Origin: Clostridia bacterium | GTDB lineage: Bacteria; Bacillota; Clostridia; Oscillospirales; CAG-272 | NCBI GenBank assembly: GCA_017536635.1 | Contig: JAFXHA010000015.1 | Span: forward strand, 1-34,419 | Reading direction: 5' to 3' | Length of the DNA: 34,419 nt | Part shown: positions 1-7,432 of the stretch, piece after piece | Layout: every line of letters starts with the position of its first letter | How positions within the stretch are numbered: position 1 is the first letter of the stretch | The notes under the pieces: generated by a model | The model's input: the letters and a program-made list of their open reading frames with translations, nothing else | Database searches by the model: none | Told to the model about the DNA's origin: nothing | Program-made: the position numbers and the translations under genes

Positions 1-321
1 ATCGCGCTTCAGAATATCCCGGAGGGAATGGTAATAATCGCACCGATGATAGCGGCAGGTATGAGCCGAGGAAAAACTCTGTTTATCGCGCTTCTGACGG
101 GTGCCGTTGAGGTGCTCGGTACCTTTATCGGATATTTTGCCGTCAACCTTTCTACCGCTATATTGCCATTTGCGCTTGCCTTTGCGGGCGGAACGATGCT
201 TTACGTCGTCAGCGACGAGATGATACCCGAAACGCATTCCCACGGACACGAGAGGGGAGCTACATACGCTCTGCTTTTCGGCTTTGCGTTTATGCTTGTA
301 TTTGACTTTTTACTTGGATAA
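1..321 (+). CDS. ZIP family metal transporter, C-terminal part (5' end outside window)
   Basis: The reading frame is open from base 1, so this is the C-terminal ~106 residues of a longer gene. The visible protein starts with ALQNIPEGMVIIAPM. This matches the conserved helix IV motif of ZIP (ZupT-like) divalent metal importers, H/Q-N-x-P-E-G, whose polar residues line the metal path. Two or three hydrophobic segments follow (PFALAFAGGTMLYVVSDEMIPE, where the D-E-x-x-P-E stretch is typical of ZIP helix V), then a short His-containing loop (HSHGHE) and a last helix. Known members import Zn2+, Fe2+ or Mn2+ across the cytoplasmic membrane; the metal cannot be told here. The family assignment is sure and the substrate is unknown. 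Confidence 0.88.
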   Translation: MALQNIPEGMVIIAPMIAAGMSRGKTLFIALLTGAVEVLGTFIGYFAVNLSTAILPFALAFAGGTMLYVVSDEMIPETHSHGHERGATYALLFGFAFMLVFDFLLG

Positions 322-329
322 AATATAAA
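302..329 (+). promoter_or_regulatory. candidate sigma-A promoter for trxA
   Basis: TTGACT (302-307) and TATAAA (324-329) are separated by 16 bp. They overlap the end of the ZIP gene, 40 bp before trxA. Pattern match only. Confidence 0.4.
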
Positions 330-368
330 AAAATATAAAAATAATTATAAAATAAAGGAGAATAAAAA

Positions 369-677
369 ATGTCAGTAACAGTAATTAACAAGAACAATTT
401 TGATGCTGAGGTGATCGCAAGTGATCGCCCCGTGCTGCTCGATTTTTACGCTACCTGGTGCGGACCCTGCCGTATGCTCTCGCCTATCGTTGATAAGATA
501 GCGGAGGAGCACCCCGAGATCAAGGTCTGCAAGGTAAACGTCGACGAGGAGGAGGCTCTCGCAATGAGATTTGAGGTAATGAGCATACCTACACTCGTCG
601 TTATTAAAAACGGTGAAGTGGTCAACAAATCTGTCGGAGCGCTTCCTGAGGCAAGAATCCTCGCTATGTTTAAATAA
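369..677 (+). CDS. trxA: thioredoxin TrxA
   Basis: A 102-residue cytoplasmic thioredoxin of normal length. The active site W-C-G-P-C lies at residues 30-34 (C31, C34), and the cis-proline loop MSIPT has its proline at residue 74. TrxA reduces disulfides in proteins such as ribonucleotide reductase and peroxiredoxins, and is itself reduced by thioredoxin reductase. The start follows an AAAGGAG ribosome binding site about 7 bases upstream. The gene lies 8 bases before trxB, so the pair is almost certainly co-transcribed, and the hairpin after trxB ends the transcript. Confidence 0.97.
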   Translation: MSVTVINKNNFDAEVIASDRPVLLDFYATWCGPCRMLSPIVDKIAEEHPEIKVCKVNVDEEEALAMRFEVMSIPTLVVIKNGEVVNKSVGALPEARILAMFK

Positions 678-685
678 AAAATAAA

Positions 686-1612
686 ATGATGGAAAAAATC
701 TATGACACTATAATAATAGGCGGTGGTCCGGCGGGATATACCGCAGCACTTTACGCCGCAAGGGCAGGACTTGATACGTTGATCATAGAAAAATTTTCTG
801 CGGGCGGTCAGATGACGCAAACCCAGCTCATAGAGAATTATCCCGGCTTTTCAGAGGGTATCGACGGCTTTACGCTTGGCGATAATATGAAAAAGAGTGC
901 CGAGACCTTTGGTGCTGTAACCGAGACCGCAGAGGTGCTGTCTGTCGATCTTCTTTCAACGCCTAAGCGTATAACCGCGGATAACGGAGACTATTTTGCC
1001 AAGACTGTTATTATCGCGACGGGTGCCGAGCATAAGCATCTCGGTATTGAGCACGAGGACGAGCTGATAGGTCGCGGCGTTGGCTACTGTGCCGCCTGCG
1101 ACGGAATGATGTACCGAAAAAAGACGGTCGCCGTGGTCGGCGGCGGAAACTCCGCGGTATCCGACGCGCTCCTGCTTTCGCGTATATGCGAAAAGGTCTA
1201 CGTAATACACCGCCGAGATAGCTTCAGAGCATCAAAGGTATATCACGAGCCGATGATGAAGGCAGAGAACGTGGAGATACTCTGGAACAGTAAGGTAGAT
1301 GAGCTTTTGTTTGACCGAAAGCTAACGGGTATAAAAATTGCCGACACTCAAAACGGAGATACACGCGAGATAGCACTCGACGGACTTTTTATCAGTATCG
1401 GACGTACTCCCGAGTCGGGGCTTTTCGAAGGGCAGATCGAGCTTGATGCAAACAAATATATAGTCGCCGAGGAGACGACGAGAACGAATATCGGCGGCGT
1501 ATTTGCCGCAGGAGACGTCAGAACGAAAGCCCTGCGACAGATAGTAACGGCCGCTGCCGACGGTGCTGTTGCCGCATATTTTGCCGAGGAATATATTACT
1601 GAAAACAAATAA
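686..1612 (+). CDS. trxB: thioredoxin reductase (NADPH, FAD-dependent) TrxB
   Basis: A 308-residue low-molecular-weight thioredoxin reductase that passes electrons from NADPH via FAD to thioredoxin. The FAD-binding GGGPAGYTAALYAARAGL starts at residue 12, and the redox site C-A-A-C-D-G has C135 and C138 (most relatives have CATC; the Ala variant is conservative). The NADPH-binding G-G-G-N-S-A is at 152-157, HRRDSFRA at about 175-182, and the second FAD motif GGVFAAGDV is near the C-terminus. Two ATG codons are adjacent (686 and 689) and the Shine-Dalgarno is weak. Either could be used, and close spacing to trxA suggests translational coupling. Relatives include ferredoxin-dependent flavin thioredoxin reductases, but HRRDSFRA favours NADPH. 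Confidence 0.96.
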   Translation: MMEKIYDTIIIGGGPAGYTAALYAARAGLDTLIIEKFSAGGQMTQTQLIENYPGFSEGIDGFTLGDNMKKSAETFGAVTETAEVLSVDLLSTPKRITADNGDYFAKTVIIATGAEHKHLGIEHEDELIGRGVGYCAACDGMMYRKKTVAVVGGGNSAVSDALLLSRICEKVYVIHRRDSFRASKVYHEPMMKAENVEILWNSKVDELLFDRKLTGIKIADTQNGDTREIALDGLFISIGRTPESGLFEGQIELDANKYIVAEETTRTNIGGVFAAGDVRTKALRQIVTAAADGAVAAYFAEEYITENK

Positions 1613-1621
1613 AATAATACG

Positions 1622-1655
1622 AAAGGAACCGATATGTAGTATCGGTTCCTTTATT
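1622..1655 (+). terminator. bidirectional terminator between trxB and the convergent minus-strand gene
   Basis: A perfect 13-bp stem (1622-1634 with 1640-1652) has a TGTAG loop. It ends in TTT and a T-rich tail on the plus strand, and its A-rich 5' side gives TTT on the minus strand. It lies between two convergent stop codons. Confidence 0.85.
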
Positions 1656-1663
1656 CTTATTGT

Positions 1664-2149
1664 TCAATTTTCTTTGGGGATAACTTCATATGCGTCTTCA
1701 AAAACGTTCATATTTTTATCCCAGTGTATGCGGAATATTTTTTCATCGGCAGTTTGGAAATCCGTGGTCGATATTCCTGATGTTCCACTTCTAAAAGGAA
1801 TGCCTACAAGCTCTACGACTTGATATACAGTCATGCCCGGTTCGATTTTTTCAAAGTCTTCGCTTGTAACCTCATCAATATGATAGGTTTGAGATTTTAT
1901 CGGCTCAAAATGATCCCAACAGCGCTCAATGACAATACAACTGTCGTTTTCATCATAATAAAATCCAAAACGTTCGTACATAAAGGCGTTTTCGGGAAAT
2001 TCTATATCAAGATGCTCTCCAGAGCACTGAGCATGAGTTTCAATTTCAAATTGCAAAATAGGATAACTGGGTTCTTTCACAGTACGCCCGATAAAAAAGA
2101 GAGATATGGAGAGGAGAAAAATCAAAAAAATCAATAATAATTTTTTCAT
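1664..2149 (-). CDS. membrane-anchored or secreted protein with a SmpA/BLIP-like C-terminal motif
   Basis: A 161-residue protein of unknown function. Residues 2-20 are a strong hydrophobic stretch after MKK, so it is either a signal peptide or a membrane anchor. No lipobox cysteine is present. The C-terminal third contains FEKIEPGMTVYQVVELVGIP followed by a short strand-rich segment ending FRIHWDKNMNVFE. The K-I-x-x-G-M-T-x-x-x-V-x-x-x-x-G-x-P pattern is the signature of the SmpA/OmlA and BLIP-like two-strand folds, which are protein-protein binding modules. I infer an extracytoplasmic binding protein; partner and role are unknown. The start follows AAAGGGA 7 bases upstream, and a near-perfect sigma-A promoter lies upstream. 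It converges on trxB. Confidence 0.82.
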   Translation of the reverse strand: MKKLLLIFLIFLLSISLFFIGRTVKEPSYPILQFEIETHAQCSGEHLDIEFPENAFMYERFGFYYDENDSCIVIERCWDHFEPIKSQTYHIDEVTSEDFEKIEPGMTVYQVVELVGIPFRSGTSGISTTDFQTADEKIFRIHWDKNMNVFEDAYEVIPKEN

Positions 2150-2217
2150 CTGTTATCCCTTTCAAACTAGATTTAGATTTTTAGTCATCAAGTTTTTTGA
2201 AATTATTATATAGTTTA

Positions 2218-2246
2218 ATTATAACATATTACATAAGCATTGTCAA
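2218..2246 (-). promoter_or_regulatory. consensus sigma-A promoter for the 1664-2149 gene
   Basis: Read on the minus strand: TTGACA (2246-2241), exactly 17 bp, TATAAT (2223-2218), with TG one base before the -10. Every position of both hexamers is consensus, so strong constitutive initiation is expected unless repressed. Confidence 0.85.
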
Positions 2247-2394
2247 TGACTTTGGAATTGTTTTCCATATGAATGCATTGCAAAAAACGGAATAAAAACG
2301 CCAAAAAATATTCAAAAAATCAAGAATATTTTCCGAAAAACGCAAAAAATGTTGAAAAATATATACCATTGTACTGAAAAACGGACAGAGAGTG

Positions 2395-2403
2395 TGCTAT
2401 AAT
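2395..2403 (+). promoter_or_regulatory. extended -10 promoter for the small membrane protein
   Basis: TGCTATAAT (2395-2403) is an extended -10 element. The -35 region at 17-bp spacing (TGAAAA, 2375-2380) is poor, as is usual for extended -10 promoters. Confidence 0.6.
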
Positions 2404-2450
2404 GAAGACACAGAGGAGAAAACACTCCAAAAGAAAGGTTGGTAAAAATC

Positions 2451-2654
2451 ATGAACGCAAATCTTGAATATAACCTCATCGCAAGAAATAACAGAATCGA
2501 GTATAAAAAGGAAAATACATTTATGGAAAGCAGAAAAGAGAACAAGGCTATAGATAACTGTGAATGCTCAGCATTTTCTATGGCAGCAGTTGCAGGTAGC
2601 GTGCTTATGGGAATAGGCATCGTCCTTTACGGCATTATTACCGCTATTATTTAA
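2451..2654 (+). CDS. small single-helix membrane protein, unknown function
   Basis: A 67-residue protein beginning MNANLEYNLIARNNRIEYKK. A charged cytoplasmic-type half is followed by one C-terminal hydrophobic helix of about 24 residues (MAAVAGSVLMGIGIVLYGII), preceded by C-E-C. I chose ATG 2451, which has AAGAAAGG upstream but with a longish 12-base spacing. An in-frame TTG at 2439 has no room for a ribosome binding site. ATG 2524 (MESRKENK) has AAAAAGGA about 10 bases upstream and would give a 43-residue protein. Its own promoter and tail-anchor layout argue that it is real. I do not recognise the family. Confidence 0.6.
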   Translation: MNANLEYNLIARNNRIEYKKENTFMESRKENKAIDNCECSAFSMAAVAGSVLMGIGIVLYGIITAII

Positions 2655-2676
2655 TTTATAAAAAACTTTAAAACTG

Positions 2677-2705
2677 TTGAATATTGGCTCGGAATATGAT
2701 AAAAT
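2677..2705 (+). promoter_or_regulatory. sigma-A promoter for the WYL regulator
   Basis: TTGAAT (2677-2682), 17 bp, TAAAAT (2700-2705), with an extended TG at 2697-2698. It lies 31 bp before the gene. Confidence 0.6.
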
Positions 2706-2736
2706 ATTTACAGTTAATATTTGACGGAGGACGCTG

Positions 2737-3720
2737 ATGTCGAGAAGGCCGAATCAGAAGCTGAAGCTTCTTTACCTTATGAGAATATTCATTGAGTGCA
2801 CCGACGAAAAGCACGCTATGACAGTAGCCGAGCTTTCCGATGCACTTGCCGCTTATGAGATAAGCGCGGAGCGAAAAAGTCTCTATGACGATATGGAGCT
2901 GCTTCGCGTTTTCGGCTTGGACATCCGTACGGTGCGAGACAGAAGCGTAAGATATTATCTTGGAAGCCGTATGTTTGAGACCGCCGAGCTTAAGCTGCTC
3001 GTTGATGCGGTTCGCTCGTCGCGTTTCATCACTCAGAAGCAAAGTGATGATCTGATACGCAAGCTTGAGCGAATGCTCAGTAAATACGAAGCATCTGCTC
3101 TTCGCCGACAGCTCGTCGTGGCGAACCGACTTAAAACCGAGAACGATGGCGTTTTCGGCAACGTGGATATGATCCACCGCGCCATATCAGAGAATAGAAG
3201 GATCAGATTCCGATATTATTCCTGGAGCGCTGATAAGCGCAGGGTTTTCCGACGCAACGGAAGCTTTTACCTGATCAGCCCCTTCGCTTTGGTGTGGGAT
3301 AGTGAAAATTACTTCCTTGTGGGGTATGATGCTACCGCGGATATGATAAAGCATTTCAGAGTCGATAAGATGCTTGAGATATCGATAGATAAAGAGAAAA
3401 GGGAAGGCGAGAGCGCATTCGAAAAATTCGACCTCGCAAGCCATTCAAAGCAGCTTTTCGGAATGTACGCGGGAGATCTGTGTGCCGTCGGCTTTGAGTG
3501 CGATAAGAGCCTCGCAGATGCTGTCATAGACCGTTTTGGAACCGATGTTATGATGAGTAACCGCGGTGATAGCTTTACGTTTACCGCAAGGGTTATGGTC
3601 AGTCCGAGCTTCTATTCCTGGGTGCTTGGTTTTGGAAGTAAAATGAAAATAGTATATCCCGAATACGTCGCCGAGCATATAGCCGAGATGGCTCGGGATA
3701 TTGTGAAAAAATATGAATAA
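2737..3720 (+). CDS. WYL-domain transcriptional regulator with N-terminal winged helix
   Basis: A 327-residue protein. Residues 1-75 look like a helix-turn-helix of the DeoR/HTH_11 kind (AELSDALAAYEI...RKSLYDDMELLRVFGLDI). Residues ~140-230 form a WYL domain (IRFRYYSW...SPFALVWDSENYFLVGYD...FRVDKM) and ~240-325 the C-terminal WCX extension. WYL domains bind nucleic acid or nucleotide ligands and often control DNA-damage or phage-defence genes. Here the Trp of the W-Y-L triad is Asn (E-N-Y-F-L), a common variation. Ribosome binding site GGAGG is 8 bases before ATG. The flanking terminator makes it a single-gene transcript, and its target cannot be told from the neighbourhood. Confidence 0.9.
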   Translation: MSRRPNQKLKLLYLMRIFIECTDEKHAMTVAELSDALAAYEISAERKSLYDDMELLRVFGLDIRTVRDRSVRYYLGSRMFETAELKLLVDAVRSSRFITQKQSDDLIRKLERMLSKYEASALRRQLVVANRLKTENDGVFGNVDMIHRAISENRRIRFRYYSWSADKRRVFRRNGSFYLISPFALVWDSENYFLVGYDATADMIKHFRVDKMLEISIDKEKREGESAFEKFDLASHSKQLFGMYAGDLCAVGFECDKSLADAVIDRFGTDVMMSNRGDSFTFTARVMVSPSFYSWVLGFGSKMKIVYPEYVAEHIAEMARDIVKKYE

Positions 3721-3724
3721 AGAT

Positions 3725-3760
3725 TCGCCGCTTCCGATACGGAAGCGGCGATAATTATTT
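3725..3760 (+). terminator. rho-independent terminator after the WYL regulator
   Basis: TCGCCGCTTCC (3725-3735), loop GATAC, GGAAGCGGCGA (3741-3751), then TAATTATTT. Confidence 0.75.
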
Positions 3761-3770
3761 CCAAAAAGAT

Positions 3771-3806
3771 GAACGCCATTGGATAACCAATGGCGTTCTT
3801 TATTAT
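3771..3806. terminator. second, bidirectional terminator between convergent genes
   Basis: A perfect 12-bp stem GAACGCCATTGG (3771-3782), loop ATAA, CCAATGGCGTTC (3787-3798). TTTATTATTT follows on the plus strand and CTTTTTGG on the minus strand. It most likely serves the minus-strand gene ending at 3807. Confidence 0.8.
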
Positions 3807-5624
3807 TTAATTGTTAGTGCCGGTAGTTTCAGCGGTATCCTCATCCTTATCGGAATCGTTATCGTTCGATCCGCCGAGATTGAGATCCCAATCAAAGTCA
3901 GACATACCGTCTATCTCAACACAGCTGTTGTCAACCATCTTGAACTTCGAGCCGTTAGAGGTATAGAAGAGCTTCCAGTCTCCGCTGTCGGTGTCCTCGA
4001 ATGCAACGTAGGTCTTGTCGGATCCGGCGTTGCTGAATACGGGAATACCGGTAACAGAGGTGCTGTCAAACTTAACGGTTTCTGCGGAAGATCCTTCCTT
4101 AGAGGAGAATACGTTTACGTTCTCGGTCTCGGTGAAGTAAAGAACGTTTCCGCAATCGTACATTACGATCTCTTCAGCATCGTCGGAGATACGTGTCGTC
4201 TTGTCGGAGGAGAGCTTGTAGAAGCGGAGTCTGTTTCCATCGGAGAGGTGGTAAACGTTACCCTTCTGAGTTACCTCGAAGTCAACGATATCTTCAGCGA
4301 TCTTTTCGGTGTTGTAGTTGTCGTCGGAAAGATCAAGCTGCATAAGAGCGCCGCCCTCGGAAATGTAGTAGAGGTAATCTCCGTCGGGAGAGAACTTACC
4401 GGTAGCGCTTGCAACCTTCTTTATCGAGAAATTCTTGTCGATGTAGTAGGTGGAGCTTGTGATTCCGGAGGTAAGGCTAACGTCGGATACACCCTCAAGA
4501 TAGCAGTCAGCAAAGGTGCCGAAAATAGCGATCTCGGGATCTACCGAAACAGGAGCATAGATGCCTCTGGTGATGCTCGAGGGAGCAGCCTCGTCGATCT
4601 TCTTCTCGTTGAATGCGTATATGTAAGAGGTAATACCCTTAGTCTCGTTGGTATAGTAGATGATCTCGTTTCCTTCAGCATTCATAGCAGTGATACCGCC
4701 GAAATTATCGTCAACGAATACCTTTCTGCCATCCTCGTCGCTGTTTATAACGTAGAGAACTCTGGAAGTGATGTCGTTAGAGGTGTAGCCATAGCCGTAG
4801 ATGAGCGATCCGTCAGCCGAAACTGCAACGGGGGTAAGGTTCTTGGTCTGCTTGTACTCGGAGTTGTCCTTGTAAACACAGAGGTAGAACTCAACTGCGT
4901 TGCTCTCGATAGGAGCGGTGTAAACCACGGTAGAAGCATCAGCGGAGATGAGCCAGTTTGAATAGCCGCTGTCTCTGGTGATGCGACCCTCGTCGCCGTT
5001 CTTGGAGGTGTAGAGATATACACCGTCCTCGTCCTCGTAAATAACGCCGGGCTTGAGGGAAGCGGTAGCAAGCACGTCAGTAACGGGAGAAGAAGTAACT
5101 GCAACGATATCCTTGTTTGTAGCAATATGAATTCTTACACCGTCAATCTCGTCCTCGATAACGTATGCGAAGGAGCGGTCATCCGCAACGATAAGCTCTA
5201 TCTCGTTTCCAAAGGTCTGAAGGACCTTGCCGTTTGCAACTACGGAATAGTTGCCGTCCTCGTCGGAATAAGTAACGAAGGAGTTATCCTTGAACTTGAT
5301 ATCCTTGTTCATCGAGGAAACGATAACAACACCGATAGCGATGATCGCGATGAGAACCGCGATAGCAGCTACTGCGATGATGATAGATTTCGTCGAGTTG
5401 TTGTTCTTGCGAGAAGCCTGTGCGCCGGAGGCCTTCTGCTGAGGTCTCTGCTGGGGACGCTTCTGCGCATTTGAGCTGTTGTAATTGGGCGTTGAATCGA
5501 AAGCGTTGAACTCTTCGTTGTCTGCGCTGAACATTACGGATTCAGAGCGAGCAGACCTTTCGCTTCTCGAAAAAGACGCGTTTGCCGTAGCGTAAGCCGG
5601 CTGAAAATTGTTTTTGAAAAACAT
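3807..5624 (-). CDS. membrane-anchored protein with extracellular probable beta-propeller, unknown function
   Basis: A 605-residue protein with a clear layout. Residues 1-79 are a low-complexity cytoplasmic segment rich in Ser, Asn, Gln and Lys (including RPQQRPQQK). Residues 80-105 are one transmembrane helix (SIIIAVAAIAVLIAIIAIGV). A large extracytoplasmic region follows, made of repeated short strand-turn units with aromatic endings (YSDEDGNYSVV, YTNETKGITSYIYAF, FSPDGDYLYYISEGG, YFTETENVNVF). These resemble the blades of TolB/WD40-like beta-propellers. The tail is acidic and disordered (DNDSDKDEDTAE). The ribosome binding site GGAGG precedes ATG. I infer a surface sensor, scaffold or binding protein. 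No catalytic motif is visible. Confidence 0.85.
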   Translation of the reverse strand: MFFKNNFQPAYATANASFSRSERSARSESVMFSADNEEFNAFDSTPNYNSSNAQKRPQQRPQQKASGAQASRKNNNSTKSIIIAVAAIAVLIAIIAIGVVIVSSMNKDIKFKDNSFVTYSDEDGNYSVVANGKVLQTFGNEIELIVADDRSFAYVIEDEIDGVRIHIATNKDIVAVTSSPVTDVLATASLKPGVIYEDEDGVYLYTSKNGDEGRITRDSGYSNWLISADASTVVYTAPIESNAVEFYLCVYKDNSEYKQTKNLTPVAVSADGSLIYGYGYTSNDITSRVLYVINSDEDGRKVFVDDNFGGITAMNAEGNEIIYYTNETKGITSYIYAFNEKKIDEAAPSSITRGIYAPVSVDPEIAIFGTFADCYLEGVSDVSLTSGITSSTYYIDKNFSIKKVASATGKFSPDGDYLYYISEGGALMQLDLSDDNYNTEKIAEDIVDFEVTQKGNVYHLSDGNRLRFYKLSSDKTTRISDDAEEIVMYDCGNVLYFTETENVNVFSSKEGSSAETVKFDSTSVTGIPVFSNAGSDKTYVAFEDTDSGDWKLFYTSNGSKFKMVDNSCVEIDGMSDFDWDLNLGGSNDNDSDKDEDTAETTGTNN

Positions 5625-5676
5625 TACAAACCTCCATAGATGTATTGTTTTTGAAGTTAATTTAATTCACTAAGTA

Positions 5677-5705
5677 ATTTTATCATAGATATATAGATTT
5701 TTCAA
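5677..5705 (-). promoter_or_regulatory. sigma-A promoter for the 3807-5624 gene
   Basis: Minus strand: TTGAAA (5705-5700), 17 bp, TAAAAT (5682-5677), about 50 bp before the start codon. Confidence 0.65.
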
Positions 5706-5769
5706 GTGCTTGTCCAAAAAAAAATGTTAACATAATGTTAATATTGGAAGATTTTCTCCCAATATCTTG

Positions 5770-5776
5770 TGTCGAA
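5770..5776 (+). promoter_or_regulatory. possible Spo0A box
   Basis: TGTCGAA matches the 7-base core of the Spo0A binding site (TGNCGAA). A 7-mer occurs by chance every few kb, so this is weak. It lies 65 bp upstream of the minus-strand promoter and 215 bp before spoIIIAA. Confidence 0.22.
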
Positions 5777-5905
5777 AGGGGGTGGCAAACGCCGTATTTT
5801 GAAAAAAATCGATAAAAAATCTCACAAAAAGCCGATAGCCTTCTCAAAAGGTCGAAAAAAATAAAAAAAGATAAAAATTTACAATTTTAAAAAAGCTTAT
5901 TTACA

Positions 5906-5935
5906 GTCATAAGGCAATAACATAGCTCATATCAT
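5906..5935 (+). promoter_or_regulatory. possible sigma-E promoter of the spoIIIA operon
   Basis: GTCATAA (5906-5912), 15 bp, CATATCAT (5928-5935). Sigma-E promoters have an ATA-containing -35 and a CATAnnnT -10. The spoIIIA operon is under sigma-E in Bacillus and Clostridium, so the element is in the right place, but the match is partial. Confidence 0.35.
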
Positions 5936-5991
5936 TTTTACAGAAGGACTAAAACGAGGAACAACAAGAATCGAAAAGGAAGGAAAGAAAA

Positions 5992-6927
5992 ATGCCAACC
6001 GTAATACAAAATCGGCAGACAAGCCGAGATAATGAGTTGCCGAGCAAGATTTGCGAGCTCCTGCCGCCACGTCTTATTCTTGAAATTGAAGCTCATATCC
6101 GCAGAATAGGTAGGATAGAGGAGATACGGCTTCGCCGCGACCGATGTGCTTCGCTTACCGTCGGCTCAAAAAATATTATGCTGGAGAGCTTGGTGCGCGG
6201 CGACGAGATAGATCGGATACTTGCAGGAGTGAGCGGGAATTCGCTTTACGCACACAGTGAGACATTGAAAAACGGCTATATCACGCTTGACGGCGGGATA
6301 CGCGTGGGCATCGTCGGCAGAGCCGTGCTTGAGGGTGAGAGCGTTATCGGAATTTACGACATAACGTCGATAAGCTTCAGATTACCTCACCGTGCGCTCA
6401 GCGTCGGAGCGCCGATATGCCGACTCTTGACAGCGGCAAAAAACTGTGAGGGCGTGTTGATATATTCACCGCCGGGGGTTGGAAAGACCACGCTTCTGCG
6501 AGGAGTCGCACGGAGAATGTCATCGGGAGAGTGTGCAGTTCGCGTGTGCGTGATAGATACGCGCGGCGAGCTGGGATTCTCCCTTGAGGGCGAGTCGTTT
6601 TGCCTTGACGTTATGACGGGGTATCCGCGCGCGCTCGGTATCGATATAGCCGCGCGAACGATGAACGCCCAGCTTATGATATGCGACGAGATAGGAGAGA
6701 GCGCCGAGGCTGACGCGATAATATCTGCTCAGAATTGCGGCGTGCCGTTCGTTGCAAGCGCTCACGCCGACACTCTTGAGGCACTTTTGCGACGAACCGC
6801 GATAAAAAGACTTCATCGCGCCCGCGTTTTCGGCTGGTACGTGGGTATAAGCAGAAGCGGAAATAATGATTTCAACTACAAGATCACGAGCTACGAGGAG
6901 GCTGATGAATATTATCAATACCGTTAA
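5992..6927 (+). CDS. spoIIIAA: stage III sporulation protein AA, secretion-type ATPase SpoIIIAA
   Basis: A 311-residue ATPase related to GspE/VirB11 secretion ATPases. It drives the SpoIIIA-SpoIIQ channel between mother cell and engulfed forespore. Walker A SPPGVGKTT is at residues 159-167 and the Walker B-like LMICDEIGE at about 228-236. The N-terminal half contains the family-typical YAHSETLKNGYITLDGGIRVG segment. Length fits the family (~300-320). Strong ribosome binding site AAGGAAGG is upstream. It is first of the operon, and its last 23 bases overlap spoIIIAB. Confidence 0.96.
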   Translation: MPTVIQNRQTSRDNELPSKICELLPPRLILEIEAHIRRIGRIEEIRLRRDRCASLTVGSKNIMLESLVRGDEIDRILAGVSGNSLYAHSETLKNGYITLDGGIRVGIVGRAVLEGESVIGIYDITSISFRLPHRALSVGAPICRLLTAAKNCEGVLIYSPPGVGKTTLLRGVARRMSSGECAVRVCVIDTRGELGFSLEGESFCLDVMTGYPRALGIDIAARTMNAQLMICDEIGESAEADAIISAQNCGVPFVASAHADTLEALLRRTAIKRLHRARVFGWYVGISRSGNNDFNYKITSYEEADEYYQYR

Positions 6928-7393
6928 AATTACAGGTGCTGTGCTTGTAGTGCTCGGCGGAGCGATCTTAGCATATATGCTAAATTCAAAAGCTAAATGC
7001 ACATTGACTCGCACCGAGGGATTTATAAGCCTTTTGCGATATATAAAAACGCAGGTGGATTGCTATTCTATGCCGCTCTCAAGGATACTTGGAAATTGTA
7101 ACGATTCGATTTATTCGGATTGCGGATACGTCGGCGAAAAAAAGCCAAATGATCTTTCGGAGCTTATCTCAGGCTGTCCGTCGCTCGACGGCAGAGCCTT
7201 GAAGATAATGAGTGAGTTCTCCGAGGAATTCGGCAAGAGCTACCGCGGTGAGCAGGTAAAGCTGTGCGACAGATGTATCGATGAGCTCGCTATATTGCGC
7301 GCAGAAGTCAGCGAAGGATTGCCACTGCGCCGAAAGCTCAATTCAACGCTTTGTATGTCGGGCGCTATGGCGATAGTAATACTTTTGATCTGA
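6905..7393 (+). CDS. spoIIIAB: stage III sporulation protein AB
   Basis: A 162-residue protein. One N-terminal membrane helix (ITGAVLVVLGGAILAYML) is followed by a helical domain (LTRTEGFISLLRYIKTQVDC... and ...LRRKLNSTLCMSGAMAIVILLI), ending in a second hydrophobic segment. This is the GspF-like layout of SpoIIIAB, a membrane partner of the SpoIIIAA ATPase. I chose ATG 6905, directly after AGGAGG (6896-6901), rather than an upstream in-frame start at 6866 that would add 13 residues in the middle of spoIIIAA and lacks a ribosome binding site. Confidence 0.93.
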   Translation: MNIINTVKITGAVLVVLGGAILAYMLNSKAKCTLTRTEGFISLLRYIKTQVDCYSMPLSRILGNCNDSIYSDCGYVGEKKPNDLSELISGCPSLDGRALKIMSEFSEEFGKSYRGEQVKLCDRCIDELAILRAEVSEGLPLRRKLNSTLCMSGAMAIVILLI

Positions 7394-7432
7394 AAACGGA
7401 AGACTTAAAACGAAAGGACAAGGAATAAGGAA

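Larger units (their letters stand above)
2150..2450. other. divergent intergenic region with promoters for both sides and an AT-rich inverted repeat
   Basis: This 301-bp AT-rich stretch has no gene. It holds a minus-strand promoter (2218-2246), an inverted repeat AAAATATTC/GAATATTTT (2305-2313 and 2324-2332, 10-base loop) without a U-tract on either strand, and a plus-strand extended -10 (2395-2403). The inverted repeat could be an operator, but no regulator can be named. Confidence 0.6.
5625..5991. other. divergent intergenic region between the propeller protein and spoIIIA
   Basis: These 367 bp have no gene. They contain a sigma-A type minus-strand promoter (5677-5705), a 10-bp palindrome ATGTTAACAT (5724-5733), a match to the Spo0A box core (5770-5776), a long A/T-rich stretch, and a possible sigma-E type promoter for spoIIIA (5906-5935). 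Confidence 0.6.

Noticed and set aside
6866-6904. Longer start for spoIIIAB inside spoIIIAA
   Set aside because: The extra residues are Arg/Thr-rich and unlike the family, and AGGAGG sits just before ATG 6905.
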